A stretch of DNA of 64,000 bases from an uncultured Latescibacterota bacterium (GCA_951812755.1 OX638329.1:3790522-3854521), one strand, 5' to 3'; positions 25,095 through 33,579 are shown, numbered from the stretch's first letter. The notes: generated by a model from the sequence alone, not told the origin. Numbers and translations are program-made.

Positions 25095-26474
25095 ATGCCT
25101 CGTAAATCTCGCTCGACTAACCCGCGCCCATCTCGCCGTGCAAAGCGCACCGCGTGCGCCGATTGCAACACGCTGACAACCGTCCCTTTCCGGCTAAAAC
25201 CAGGCAGGCCGGTGTACTGTCGCCCTTGCTTCAAAAACCGTCGCAACGGCCATTCTTCCCCAGCCAAAGGCCCCGTAAACAGGTCACATACTACAACTAA
25301 ACCTATTGCTAATAGCACCAGTGCTACCGTGTTTCCTGAGATGGCGTTGAAAGTCGCGACCAGGGAGGCAATTTATAGGATGAACATATCAGATCCTACG
25401 CCCATTCAGGCGAAATCGATCCCCCATCTCCTGGCGGGGCGGGACCTGATTGGACAAGCGCGCACGGGGTCTGGAAAGACGCTGGTGTTTGCAGTACCCA
25501 TGGCAGAAAACCTGAACTCATCCGTGCGGCGGGTCCAGGCTCTTGTGCTGGTGCCTACGCGAGAGTTGGCCATTCAGGTAGCTAAAGTCACAGAGGCCCT
25601 GGCTTCATCGCAGCGGTTGCGCGTGACATTACTGTATGGCGGCCGGTCATTGAGGCCAGAGTACAAGGCGTTGAAGAGCGGTCCCCAGGTCATCATTGGG
25701 ACCCCGGGCCGTACGTTAGACCATCTACGGCAGGGCACTTTAGACCTGCGATCAGTGCAATTCCTTGTCCTTGATGAGGCGGATGAAATGCTGGATAAGG
25801 GTTTTGCCCAAGATGTTGAGGCAATCCTCAGCCAGACGCCCTCCGGACGGCAGACCGCTCTCCTCTCTGCAACCATGCCCGAGTGGGTGGCGAACACAGC
25901 GAAGAAATATCTGCGCAACCCGGTAACGGTGAAGGTGGACGACGACCTTAAAGCACTGCCCACTGTGGAGCATCTGGTCTATACCATCCGGCAAAAAGAC
26001 AAGATAAAGGCACTCCAAACGCAGTTGGACCAGCGGAACGGCGATCCGGTAATCGTCTTTGGCAGGACCAGGCACGGCGTCATGAGACTGGCGAGACGAC
26101 TCGATACGTTGGGCTACCCCGTAGGGGTGCTCCAGGGCGACCTCAGCCAAAGCGCACGCGAGCGTGTGATGATGGCCTTCCGTTCCGGTAGCGCACCGAT
26201 TTTGGTGGCAACAAACGTGGCTGCGCGAGGCCTGGACGTTGAAGGCATCGGCCAGGTCATCAACTATGACTTGCCGGAATCAGAGAAACTTTTCACACAC
26301 CGGGTCGGACGGACTGGTCGCATGGGCCGTTCGGGAAAAGCAGTAACTTTTATCACGCCGGGAGAAAAGGGGAAATGGCGTGAGATTGAGCAAGGCCTGG
26401 GCTGCCGATTTGCCCTCAAGCCATGGCGCAATGCGCGTAAGGCAGATCCGCTCCTGACAAACGTACTGCCATAA
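25095..26474 (+). CDS. DEAD-box RNA helicase with N-terminal zinc-ribbon-like motif
   Basis: A 459-residue ATP-dependent RNA helicase. Residues 1-20 are Arg/Ser rich. Cys21-x2-Cys24 and Cys42-x2-Cys45 form a zinc-ribbon-like CxxC pair seen in a subgroup of such helicases. The helicase core has Q motif PTPIQ (about 101-105), P-loop ARTGSGKT (122-129), PTRELA, TPGR, VLDEADEMLD (225-234), SAT, VFGRT, TNVAARGLD and HRVGRTGRMG. There is almost no C-terminal tail after the core. The AAGGAG site is 11 bases from the ATG, rather far. A strong hairpin just upstream suggests control by attenuation, as expected of cold-shock RNA helicases (inference). Confidence 0.9.
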   Translation: MPRKSRSTNPRPSRRAKRTACADCNTLTTVPFRLKPGRPVYCRPCFKNRRNGHSSPAKGPVNRSHTTTKPIANSTSATVFPEMALKVATREAIYRMNISDPTPIQAKSIPHLLAGRDLIGQARTGSGKTLVFAVPMAENLNSSVRRVQALVLVPTRELAIQVAKVTEALASSQRLRVTLLYGGRSLRPEYKALKSGPQVIIGTPGRTLDHLRQGTLDLRSVQFLVLDEADEMLDKGFAQDVEAILSQTPSGRQTALLSATMPEWVANTAKKYLRNPVTVKVDDDLKALPTVEHLVYTIRQKDKIKALQTQLDQRNGDPVIVFGRTRHGVMRLARRLDTLGYPVGVLQGDLSQSARERVMMAFRSGSAPILVATNVAARGLDVEGIGQVINYDLPESEKLFTHRVGRTGRMGRSGKAVTFITPGEKGKWREIEQGLGCRFALKPWRNARKADPLLTNVLP

Positions 26475-26553
26475 ATTACCTGAACAATAGCAACCTCTAT
26501 TGATCTCCCAACTGAAATCAAATTAACCTCATCGCCTTCTACAGAAAAATACA

Positions 26554-26760
26554 TCAAAGGTCTTTTAAAAGTGCCCTCGCCTGCTCGGCATCGCTTTCAA
26601 ATACCAGCACCTCAACAGGTCCCGCTGCGTACAGGGTCTGAAATCCTTCGCCGCGCGTTAGACAGGGGATATCGGCATCGTCGAGCACAGATTTGATCAT
26701 CGCGAGCAAGCCGGGATTTGTTGCAGTGATAACAGTTACGAGAGGTTCTCGATAATTCAT
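26554..26760 (-). CDS. DUF2007-like small protein
   Basis: A 68-residue acidic protein with the pattern of the DUF2007 (putative signal-transducing) family: VTVITATNPGLLAMIKSVLDDADIPC followed by PVEVLVFESDAEQARALLKDL. The layout is a ferredoxin-like alpha/beta fold that resembles PII-type modules. Function is unknown. It converges on the DEAD-box gene across 79 bases that show no clear terminator, and it is divergent from the AAA ATPase gene. Confidence 0.7.
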   Translation of the reverse strand: MNYREPLVTVITATNPGLLAMIKSVLDDADIPCLTRGEGFQTLYAAGPVEVLVFESDAEQARALLKDL

Positions 26761-26854
26761 CTCAATTTTCTCATGTTATGGGTAGTCAGCACAAAATACA
26801 CAACCAGAATCGATCTGTCAGACAAAAAATAATCATAAGATGTCTCATTTTAAG

Positions 26855-26884
26855 TTGACAATATGCATTTCGAATGCATATTAT
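26855..26884 (+). promoter_or_regulatory. Promoter with built-in operator palindrome
   Basis: A perfect -35 box TTGACA (26855-26860) and a -10 box TATTAT (26879-26884) are 18 bases apart. The space between is filled by the palindrome AATATGCATT-TCG-AATGCATATT (26860-26882), 10-bp perfect arms. A repressor bound there would block the polymerase. The AAA ATPase gene starts 41 bases downstream. Confidence 0.75.
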
Positions 26885-26925
26885 CCACCCATACGTAGCC
26901 ACCGACCACAACTTGAAGCCGCGAT

Positions 26926-28146
26926 ATGAGAAATTACATCAAACGCTCGCTGGAATCAGTCCTCAAAAGGGCTGCCTCCGAATTTCCCGCTATCGTATTG
27001 ACCGGACCGCGCCAGTCTGGAAAGACAACACTCCTCCAACATCTCTTTGGTACGCGTTGCAGGTATATATCTCTGGAGCCTCTGGACATTCAGGCGTCCG
27101 CCCTGCAAGACCCGCGCAGTTTCCTGGAAATGTATCCGCCCCCTATTATCTTCGATGAGGTGCAGTACGCCCCTGAGTTGCTACCCTATATCAAAGAGAG
27201 AATAGACGCAAACAGACAGGAAAATGGCCAATACCTGTTGACAGGTTCACAGAATTTGTTGCTCGCGGAAAAAGTGACCGAATCGTTGGCAGGTCGTGCG
27301 GCAATGCTTCGCTTGTTGCCGCTTTCCAGACGGGAAATGGAAGGCCATCCTCAGCTTGCCCTTCCGTGGGAGCGCGAGCACTGGTCGTCTCTGAAATCGT
27401 CAAACGTCTTTGGCAAACTGTGGCAGGGCTTCCTCCGAGGAGGGTACCCGGAACTCGCGACACAACCCAACCGCGATGCATCCCTTTGGCAGGCCAGCTA
27501 TATCCAGACCTATCTCGAACGGGACGTGCGTACGCTGCGACAGGTTGGGGACCTGACCCAGTATCAAAATTTCCTCCGAATTCTCGCCAGCAGAAGTGCC
27601 CAACTCCTGAATCTGACCGATGTCGCCCGAGATCTCGGCGTGGCGGTCAACACGATTAAAGCCTGGCTCTCTGTGCTCGAAGCCACCTACCAGGTGATCG
27701 TGCTGCGCCCGTATTTTGCCAACGTCGGGAAGCGGCTCGTCAAGACCCCGAAAGTGTATTTTACAGATGTCGGCACACTCTGCTACCTCGCGGGTCTCAA
27801 AGACCCCGAGCATGCCGCCTCAGGTCCCCTGGGAGGCGCTATCATGGAAACAGCAGTGCTTTCCGAAATCGTCAAGACATTGACACACCGGGGAATCGAT
27901 CCACAGATATACTTCTGGAGGACTATGGCGGGAACAGAAGTAGATTTTGTAATCGAGACCGGTGGAAAGCTCGTACCGATCGAGGTGAAACTATCTGCTA
28001 CGCCGCGCCCGACCATGGCCGCGGCCATCAACGTATTCCAAAGAGATATGGAGAGCGCAGCAATGCCGGGATACGTCGTGCATCCCGGTGACATACACCT
28101 TCCACTCGGTTCCGGTGTGACGGCCTTGCCCTTCGCCGCTCTGTAG
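26926..28146 (+). CDS. AAA_14 ATPase with DUF4143 nuclease-like C-terminus
   Basis: A 406-residue protein. Residues 1-150 are an AAA_14 ATPase: Walker A TGPRQSGKTTLL (about 25-36), Walker B PIIFDEVQYAPEL and sensor TGSQNLLL. Residues 200-400 form the DUF4143 domain, with a winged-helix-like part (LTDVARDLGVAVNTIKAWL) and a restriction-endonuclose-like motif TEVDFVIE...PIEVKLS, in which Glu-x-Asp and Glu-x-Lys fit the PD-(D/E)xK pattern. Such proteins are common in mobile or accessory regions and their role is unsettled. The ribosome site is weak. Expression is likely set by the operator-bearing promoter upstream. Confidence 0.83.
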   Translation: MRNYIKRSLESVLKRAASEFPAIVLTGPRQSGKTTLLQHLFGTRCRYISLEPLDIQASALQDPRSFLEMYPPPIIFDEVQYAPELLPYIKERIDANRQENGQYLLTGSQNLLLAEKVTESLAGRAAMLRLLPLSRREMEGHPQLALPWEREHWSSLKSSNVFGKLWQGFLRGGYPELATQPNRDASLWQASYIQTYLERDVRTLRQVGDLTQYQNFLRILASRSAQLLNLTDVARDLGVAVNTIKAWLSVLEATYQVIVLRPYFANVGKRLVKTPKVYFTDVGTLCYLAGLKDPEHAASGPLGGAIMETAVLSEIVKTLTHRGIDPQIYFWRTMAGTEVDFVIETGGKLVPIEVKLSATPRPTMAAAINVFQRDMESAAMPGYVVHPGDIHLPLGSGVTALPFAAL

Positions 28147-28172
28147 TATAGCACAAAAAACTGGAGAAAAAA

Positions 28173-29483
28173 ATGAGTCAACCCAATATTGTATTCATTC
28201 ACACAGATCAACAGCATCACCTCGCCATATCCGCTTATGGAAACAAAGAGGTGTCAACGCCCAATATGGATCGCCTCATCGCAGAAGGCATATCCTTCAG
28301 GCAATCCTACAGCGCCAACCCCGTCTGTTGTCCTGCGCGCGCGAGTTGGTACACCGGGCGCATGTCCGTCGAACACGGCGTTATCAGCAATCCGTTCCCC
28401 ATCGATCCCAACCTGCCCGACCTCGGCCAGTGGTTGACGAAGCACACCGATTACAACTGCGTGTACTCTGGCAAATGGCATGTCACAGGACGAGATGTTG
28501 CCAACAGCTTTGACGTAATCTACGGTAGGCATCCCTATGGAGAACTGCAAGACTCTGGCGCTGCCAGAGCAGCAGCGCAATATATCACCGAACATGCAAA
28601 TGACAATCGCCCCTTCTTCCTATCCGTTGGCCTCTTGAACCCACACGACTGTTGTTATGTCTGCGGCGTCAACGGTCCCGTGGGAAAATACGGCATGGAG
28701 CCTCGGTTGCCCGACCTGCCCGATTTGCCCGGCAACTTTGACACCGACCTCCTCCCGCCAAACCAGAGACACCGGGTCGCCCACTGGTCAGAAGCAGACT
28801 GGCAATATTACATCTATCAGTGTTACCGAATGGTAGAAACCGTTGATGCTCAAATAGGATTGATCTACGACACATTGGAAAGCAATGGCCTTATTGAAAA
28901 CACCCTCATCATATTTACAGCCGACCACGGCGAAGGCTCTGGACATCACAGAAGAATATTGAAGGGCTTTTTTGAAGAAGAAGCCTGGGCAGTTCCACTC
29001 GTTATTTCTCAACGCGGCAGCATCCCCAATGGGCAAAACGATTCGCACTTCATATCCGGCGTGGATATCTCCGCTACAATCTGCGATTACGCCGGCGCAC
29101 CTCCTCTACCCGACGCCACGTATGCAAATAGCCTGCGTCCATTCCTCGAAGAACATGACGATATTATCTGGCGGGAAAGCGTCATAGGAGAAAACGCGAG
29201 TGCAATCGCCATCCGCGACGACCAGTACAAATCCATCCTCTACGATTCGGGACAACACACGCTTTACGATCTGTCAAACGACCCCCTGGAGAAACACAAT
29301 CTCGCTACAGAACCCGGCTTTGATGACGTCAAGCGCAAGCACGCGGCACACCTCGCCGAATACGCAAACACCGTTACACCATATAGCGGACCTGATAAAA
29401 CTGGCGAAAGAGATCGAATAAGAGAAGAGAGAATGACCAATCTCAAACAGGGAAATGGATGGACAGAGGAGGTGGGATCATGA
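28173..29483 (+). CDS. Cytoplasmic type I sulfatase
   Basis: A 436-residue alkaline-phosphatase-fold sulfatase. The formylglycine motif C-x-P-x-R is CCPAR with Cys52 as the likely modified residue, followed by ASWYTGR. Metal ligands include the Asp of IHTDQQ near residue 12 and FTADHGEGSGHH near 250. No signal peptide is present, so it probably acts on an imported substrate. The last four bases ATGA overlap the start of the next gene, indicating translational coupling. It lies 26 bases after the AAA ATPase. Substrate unknown. Confidence 0.85.
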   Translation: MSQPNIVFIHTDQQHHLAISAYGNKEVSTPNMDRLIAEGISFRQSYSANPVCCPARASWYTGRMSVEHGVISNPFPIDPNLPDLGQWLTKHTDYNCVYSGKWHVTGRDVANSFDVIYGRHPYGELQDSGAARAAAQYITEHANDNRPFFLSVGLLNPHDCCYVCGVNGPVGKYGMEPRLPDLPDLPGNFDTDLLPPNQRHRVAHWSEADWQYYIYQCYRMVETVDAQIGLIYDTLESNGLIENTLIIFTADHGEGSGHHRRILKGFFEEEAWAVPLVISQRGSIPNGQNDSHFISGVDISATICDYAGAPPLPDATYANSLRPFLEEHDDIIWRESVIGENASAIAIRDDQYKSILYDSGQHTLYDLSNDPLEKHNLATEPGFDDVKRKHAAHLAEYANTVTPYSGPDKTGERDRIREERMTNLKQGNGWTEEVGS

Positions 29484-30178
29484 ACACCATACCAGCCGAA
29501 CTCAACGCAATCGCCGGACAATTGCAAAATTACGATGCCCCAAATCAAACCGTTCAATTGGACTCCAACTGCAAATTAACCTACGAAATCCTGCAGTGGA
29601 CAAAGACACATCCCGACGGTTTGACCGATGACAGGCCAATAGGAACAGTGGAAATCTCGCGCTACAACAAAGAGAACGGCACAGAATACCAGATCGTTGA
29701 AAAACGCAATGGCGGCGGACAGGAGATCTACGAAGCAACAATCACAACAGCGCGGGATGAGCACATTGGGGAATCAATCCAAAACTGGAAACTCGCCTGG
29801 TACCAGGCAGAGACACCAGACAAACGCCTGATTATCAATGGCACAGTTCAAGAATCGGCCATAGAAATGAATGCAGGCAAAAAGCACCTTGCAGATACAC
29901 CCATATCATGTCAATGGACCCTCCCCTTCGCGCTCGCCAATCGCGTTACCCCTCTGAACGAAGCATTTACAACCATCGACGAACTCACGTACTGCAAAAC
30001 AGATCAACTACTTCAAGGTCCCGAACAAATCGAAGCCAACGGCCAATCTCTCCTCTCTTTTCGCCACACGGGATACGGCACATTGCCCATCCACTATGTA
30101 TTCGATACACAAAGGCGACCCATCTTTGTCACATTTACGATGCTGTCCTGGATCTTGCGCGATATTGAACTTATCTAA
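29480..30178 (+). CDS. Unknown protein coupled to the sulfatase
   Basis: A 232-residue protein I do not recognise. It starts at ATG 29480, overlapping the sulfatase stop (ATGA), with GGAGG 7 bases upstream. It has no signal peptide or membrane segment and looks beta-rich: LTYEILQW, GTVEISRYN, YEATITTARD, NWKLAWYQ, LLSFRHTGYGTLPIHYVFD. The ending IFVTFTMLSWILRDIELI is hydrophobic. The alternating strands suggest a lipocalin-like or jelly-roll fold (guess). Coupling to the sulfatase points to the same pathway. It converges on an enolase-superfamily gene 8 bases away. Confidence 0.55.
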   Translation: MNTIPAELNAIAGQLQNYDAPNQTVQLDSNCKLTYEILQWTKTHPDGLTDDRPIGTVEISRYNKENGTEYQIVEKRNGGGQEIYEATITTARDEHIGESIQNWKLAWYQAETPDKRLIINGTVQESAIEMNAGKKHLADTPISCQWTLPFALANRVTPLNEAFTTIDELTYCKTDQLLQGPEQIEANGQSLLSFRHTGYGTLPIHYVFDTQRRPIFVTFTMLSWILRDIELI

Positions 30179-30186
30179 CGATAACC

Positions 30187-31344
30187 TCAATCAAAATAGG
30201 TATCCCCGTCAGCCAGCAGTGTTTTGGCGACGGTAGGATCTAACTCGACGCCAATACCGGGTTTGTCAGAGACAGCCATCCAGCCCCCTTTGATAAATTC
30301 TTCGCCGCCACACAGATCGGCCCACCACGGAATGTCGCGCCCGTGAAATTCGAGCACAAAAAAGTTGGGAACGGTCGCCATTACGTGACACGCGGCCATC
30401 ATGCCCAGGGGTGACGACACATTATGTGGCGCAATGGGGATATAATGCGCATCGGCAATTTCGGCAATGCGCTTGGCCTCCATAATGCCACCCGATTTGG
30501 CCAAATCGGGCATAATGATATCCACTGCTTTTTGTCTGAACATCTCCAAAAATTCAAAACGAGTATAATGATTTTCACCTGTGCAAATGACCGTGCTCGT
30601 AGATGCACGCACTTGAGCTAACGCATCAATATTCTCAGCAGGCACTGGCTCTTCCAACCACATCAACCGCACATCTTCCACAGCTTTTGCCAACGTAATC
30701 GCCGAAGGCAAATCAAACTGGCCGTGGCAATCAATCGCCAAATCAATATCGAAACCAATGCCCTCGCGAATCGCACAGATCAAATTAATCACATGCGTCA
30801 TTTCCCGTGAACCCACCGTCCAATTCATCGGATCCAGCTTGCCCACACCCGAATGATCCACATCAAATTTCACCGCGCTGTAGCCTTCCTCGACAACACT
30901 CAGCGCCTTCTCGGCATACGCCTCTGGCGTGGCCGAATCCCCAGCGTGACAATCGGCATAGAGCCGAATTTTATCGCGGAACTTGCCCCCCAACAACTGA
31001 TAAATTGGCACCCCCAACGCCTTACCCACAATGTCGTACAACGCATTTTCGATGCCGGTCAATGCAAAAATCAGCGGTGCATGGGTAGTACCCGCATACC
31101 GCCCACGACGACGCATTTTCTCGTACAACGGCCCCACATTCATCGGGTCTTCACCAATCAACATATCCTTCATTTTTAAAATCGCTTCTTTCAAACCAAA
31201 TCCCGTGTAATACGAGGCTGAATTGCATTCGCCCGTACCCACAATGCCCTCGTCGGTATATATCCGGACAAATGTCCACACACACCCACCACTGTGGGGT
31301 TCTGGTTTGCCAATCACACAGGCTTGAACATCGGTAATTTTCAT
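30187..31344 (-). CDS. Mandelate racemase / muconate lactonizing enzyme family (enolase superfamily)
   Basis: A 385-residue enolase-superfamily enzyme, probably a sugar-acid dehydratase or epimerase. The N-terminal capping domain reads TFVRIYTDEGIVGTGECN. In the barrel, AVKFDVDHSG supplies the second-strand Lys region. Metal ligands are Asp in AIDCHGQFD, Glu in WLEEPVPAENID and Glu in ICTGENHYT. The catalytic Asp/His pair is suggested by IIMPDLAKSGG and APHNVSSPLG. AGAGGG precedes the ATG. The dehydrogenase gene upstream ends 22 bases away in the same direction, and a PhyH gene overlaps that. Together they suggest degradation of an acid sugar or related hydroxy acid. Confidence 0.82.
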   Translation of the reverse strand: MKITDVQACVIGKPEPHSGGCVWTFVRIYTDEGIVGTGECNSASYYTGFGLKEAILKMKDMLIGEDPMNVGPLYEKMRRRGRYAGTTHAPLIFALTGIENALYDIVGKALGVPIYQLLGGKFRDKIRLYADCHAGDSATPEAYAEKALSVVEEGYSAVKFDVDHSGVGKLDPMNWTVGSREMTHVINLICAIREGIGFDIDLAIDCHGQFDLPSAITLAKAVEDVRLMWLEEPVPAENIDALAQVRASTSTVICTGENHYTRFEFLEMFRQKAVDIIMPDLAKSGGIMEAKRIAEIADAHYIPIAPHNVSSPLGMMAACHVMATVPNFFVLEFHGRDIPWWADLCGGEEFIKGGWMAVSDKPGIGVELDPTVAKTLLADGDTYFD

Positions 31345-31366
31345 GCTATACCCTCTTCATAATTAC

Positions 31367-32359
31367 TCACGGTTTTATCAAGGTTTTGATCGCAGCACCT
31401 GGTTTGGCCTGTGTCGCAAACGCTTCGGGTGCCTGGTCGAGTGGAAAGGCGTGGGAAACGAGAGGCTTGCGATCAATTTTCCCACTCCTGACGAGATCAA
31501 TTCCCCACCTGTAGTCATCGGGGGTCCAGGACCATGACCCCTGGAGCGTCACTTGCTTGCGCACCACCTGGTTAAAATCGAGTTCGGGTTGATCTTCAAA
31601 CAAAGCAACGGGAACGAGGCGACCATCTTGTTGTTTTAGCATCGTCAACCCCTGATTGGGCGAAGACCTCGCGCCAGCAGAATCGATAACCACATCGGCA
31701 TTTCCTCCCCGCGCACCGAATCTTTCCACAGGTCTCTCACCGCCCGTGAGTTCAATAACAGCTTCCACGGGATCTACTTCTGTCAAGTTCACAATCTCAT
31801 CCGCACCCAATTGGCGCGCCATATCCAATCGTTTTGGCGATGCATCAACCGCGATAATGCGCCCGCCCGCAGTTGCCCGAATGACCTGTATGCACCCCAA
31901 ACCGATAATTCCAACGCCCAGAATAACCACTGTTTCTCCCCCAATGGGTTTTGCCAGACCCACTGCGTGTACCGACGTGGCGAGAGGCTCCATCATCGCG
32001 CCTTCCTCAAAGCTGATGGTATCGGGCAACCTGTAGGGACGATTGGGATTGACTTCCAGAGGAAGATATTCGGCAAATCCGCCCAATCCCCCACCAGAAA
32101 TGTGGTCGCCCACCCGAAACCGCTGCACATCTCGCCCCGTCTCTACAACCTCACCGCTAAACTCGTGCCCCATGATGAGACCCTTTTCTGTCGGGCGTCC
32201 CAAAGAATCTTCAAACAGCCCGATGCGATAAGCGTGCAGATCCGACCCACAGATCCCACACGCCTTCACCCTCACCAGAATCTCATTTGCATTGATTTTC
32301 GGCTTTGGCACATCTGCCACCTGAATATCATGCGGACCGCAATAAATAGCTGCTTTCAT
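31367..32359 (-). CDS. Zinc-dependent medium-chain alcohol/sorbitol-type dehydrogenase
   Basis: A 330-residue MDR enzyme. Catalytic zinc residues appear in ACGICGSDLHAYR and MGHEFSGEV. The NAD-binding motif is VILGVGIIGLGCIQ (about 145-160), and IIAVDASPKRLDMAR carries the Asp that favours NAD over NADP. The four-Cys structural-zinc loop typical of sorbitol or threonine dehydrogenases is missing, the region between GHE and the Rossmann part being short. GAGGAGG precedes the ATG by 6 bases, and the start overlaps the PhyH stop (ATGA). Likely substrate is a polyol, sugar or sugar acid. Confidence 0.8.
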   Translation of the reverse strand: MKAAIYCGPHDIQVADVPKPKINANEILVRVKACGICGSDLHAYRIGLFEDSLGRPTEKGLIMGHEFSGEVVETGRDVQRFRVGDHISGGGLGGFAEYLPLEVNPNRPYRLPDTISFEEGAMMEPLATSVHAVGLAKPIGGETVVILGVGIIGLGCIQVIRATAGGRIIAVDASPKRLDMARQLGADEIVNLTEVDPVEAVIELTGGERPVERFGARGGNADVVIDSAGARSSPNQGLTMLKQQDGRLVPVALFEDQPELDFNQVVRKQVTLQGSWSWTPDDYRWGIDLVRSGKIDRKPLVSHAFPLDQAPEAFATQAKPGAAIKTLIKP

Positions 32360-33156
32360 CGCCGCCTCCTCTCAAAAGATGGCGCAATGACATCAAGCCT
32401 CGGAGGCTTCTTTGGGCCGTGCCCTCCCGGCGATGCCATCATGCGCTTTTGGTTCTCAGTCAAGTGATCGTAGTCATCTATATTGTAATAATTCGCCCAT
32501 GAAATCGTGTTCCCGAGATTGTACTTAAAGAGAAATGATCGGCGTTCGTGATTTGCTGTCCAGGGCATAGTGCCATGCACTGTCGCCTCCGTAAAAATGA
32601 TCAGGTCTCCTGGCTCTAATTCGGGTTGTACGACGTAATGGGCGGACCGTTTGAAATACATAACATCTTCGGGGATGTCGAGTTGGAAGTTGGATTTGTG
32701 CGAGCCTGGAATACAGCAAAAACCACCATCGCCCTTTCGCACGGGCGTAAGCGCATAGACCAGTGTTGTCAAACCATTGCGCATGATGCCTTCGCGATAC
32801 GTATAAAAAAACGAAGATAATTCCGTTTTCGATTTCATCGTACCGGCGTGCAGCGGACCTTTGGAACCGCCTTTGTCCAAAAAAATGCAATAATCCTGAT
32901 CAAAATGGATATTCGGTCCCAAAAGTTCGATCAAATAAGGGATAATTTTGGGATGGTCTATAAGACTCTGAACGCAGGGATCCCACAGCGTGATATTTCG
33001 AGCGAGTTTTAGCCCATCGTCTCGATAGATTTCAAACTGGTCGCGCGCGATGCGATCAGAAACTTCATTGCATTGATCAACTTCCTCTTTGGAGAGCACA
33101 TTTCTGACGACCAGATAACCTTCGAGGTCAAACATGAATTTTTCTTCGGGGGTCAT
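32356..33156 (-). CDS. PhyH-family protein with H-x-G in place of H-x-D
   Basis: A 266-residue PhyH-like protein, first gene of a three-gene minus-strand operon. The start at 33156 has AGGAG 8 bases upstream. Where the family's iron motif is expected it reads GPLHAGTMK (His103-Ala-Gly105), lacking the Asp. The middle motif CCIPGSHKSNF and the distal ATVHGTMPWTANHERRS (His194, Arg205/206) are present. Loss of the carboxylate is known in Fe/2-oxoglutarate halogenases (HxA or HxG), where halide fills the site; it could equally mean an inactive or differently coordinated enzyme. The downstream dehydrogenase overlaps by 4 bases, so a joint pathway is likely. Confidence 0.72.
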   Translation of the reverse strand: MTPEEKFMFDLEGYLVVRNVLSKEEVDQCNEVSDRIARDQFEIYRDDGLKLARNITLWDPCVQSLIDHPKIIPYLIELLGPNIHFDQDYCIFLDKGGSKGPLHAGTMKSKTELSSFFYTYREGIMRNGLTTLVYALTPVRKGDGGFCCIPGSHKSNFQLDIPEDVMYFKRSAHYVVQPELEPGDLIIFTEATVHGTMPWTANHERRSFLFKYNLGNTISWANYYNIDDYDHLTENQKRMMASPGGHGPKKPPRLDVIAPSFERRRR

Positions 33157-33228
33157 AGCCAAATCTCCTGTAATCTATCCTGAAATCGCCTTGTAATCTC
33201 AATATGGTATTAAATTTAGAAAATAAAA

Positions 33229-33263
33229 TAAAAAAAGACACCGTATCAGAATCACACGGCGTC
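33229..33263 (-). terminator. Leader terminator/attenuator upstream of the PhyH-dehydrogenase operon
   Basis: On the minus strand GACGCCGT pairs with ACGGTGTC (one mismatch in 8) around an 11-base loop, and a run of seven T follows. It lies about 75 bases before the start of the minus-strand PhyH gene, so it is in that operon's leader. No minus-strand gene lies directly upstream that it could end. Confidence 0.5.
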
Positions 33264-33323
33264 AATTTCCGCTTTAATATACTCACCTTTTCGCATATAC
33301 TACCAGATCTCGGGATCATTAAA

Positions 33324-33355
33324 TTGACATTTGGACATATCTTCGTCTCATTTAA
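33324..33355 (+). promoter_or_regulatory. Divergent-promoter motif, copy 2
   Basis: TTGACAT-N10-CTTC-N7-TTAA. The 42 bases 33322-33363 match 44930-44971 at 34 positions without gaps. It lies between the PhyH operon (minus) and the SDR gene (plus). TTGACA could be a -35 box, but no -10 box sits 16-18 bases away, so a regulator site or an alternative promoter is possible. Confidence 0.55.
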
Positions 33356-33373
33356 GCGATTTTACACACATAA

Positions 33374-33555
33374 CTGACGTTACGCATAATAATACACCTG
33401 TCATTCTGAGCGGAGCGCAGCAGAGTCGAAGGAGCGGGGTACAACTGGCCGCCTCTCAGGCCAGTTCATCTCCTACTAACGCAGGTGGAATAGATGCTTC
33501 GGCTCCGTTCCACTTCGCTCAGCATGACAGAAACGCCAGACATGCGTAACATCAG
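33374..33555 (+). mobile_element. MITE-like element, copy 1 (182 bp)
   Basis: Terminal inverted repeats CTGACGTTACGCAT and ATGCGTAACATCAG match with one mismatch in 14. Inside is a second inverted pair, TGTCATTCTGAGCGGAGCG and CACTTCGCTCAGCATGACA. A related copy lies at 35463-35614. It encodes nothing, and no transposase is in the window. Compared with copy 2 it carries an extra block containing a 37-bp hairpin repeat (33432-33468). It fills most of the gap before the SDR gene. Confidence 0.7.
33432..33468 (+). repeat. 37-bp hairpin repeat nested in the MITE-like element
   Basis: The 37 bases starting GAGCGGGGTACAACTGGCC contain an 8-bp stem (AACTGGCC / GGCCAGTT) with an 8-base loop. An exact reverse-complement copy lies at 56588-56624, 23 kb away, and a shorter relative at 56513-56541. 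This looks like a REP-type mobile hairpin. Confidence 0.8.
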
Positions 33556-33579
33556 CACATAATATTGAAAGGAGCCACC

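Noticed and set aside
33331-33549. 72-codon plus-strand ORF
   Set aside because: It runs through the MITE-like element and its nested hairpin; it has no ribosome site and the sequence is explained by repeats.
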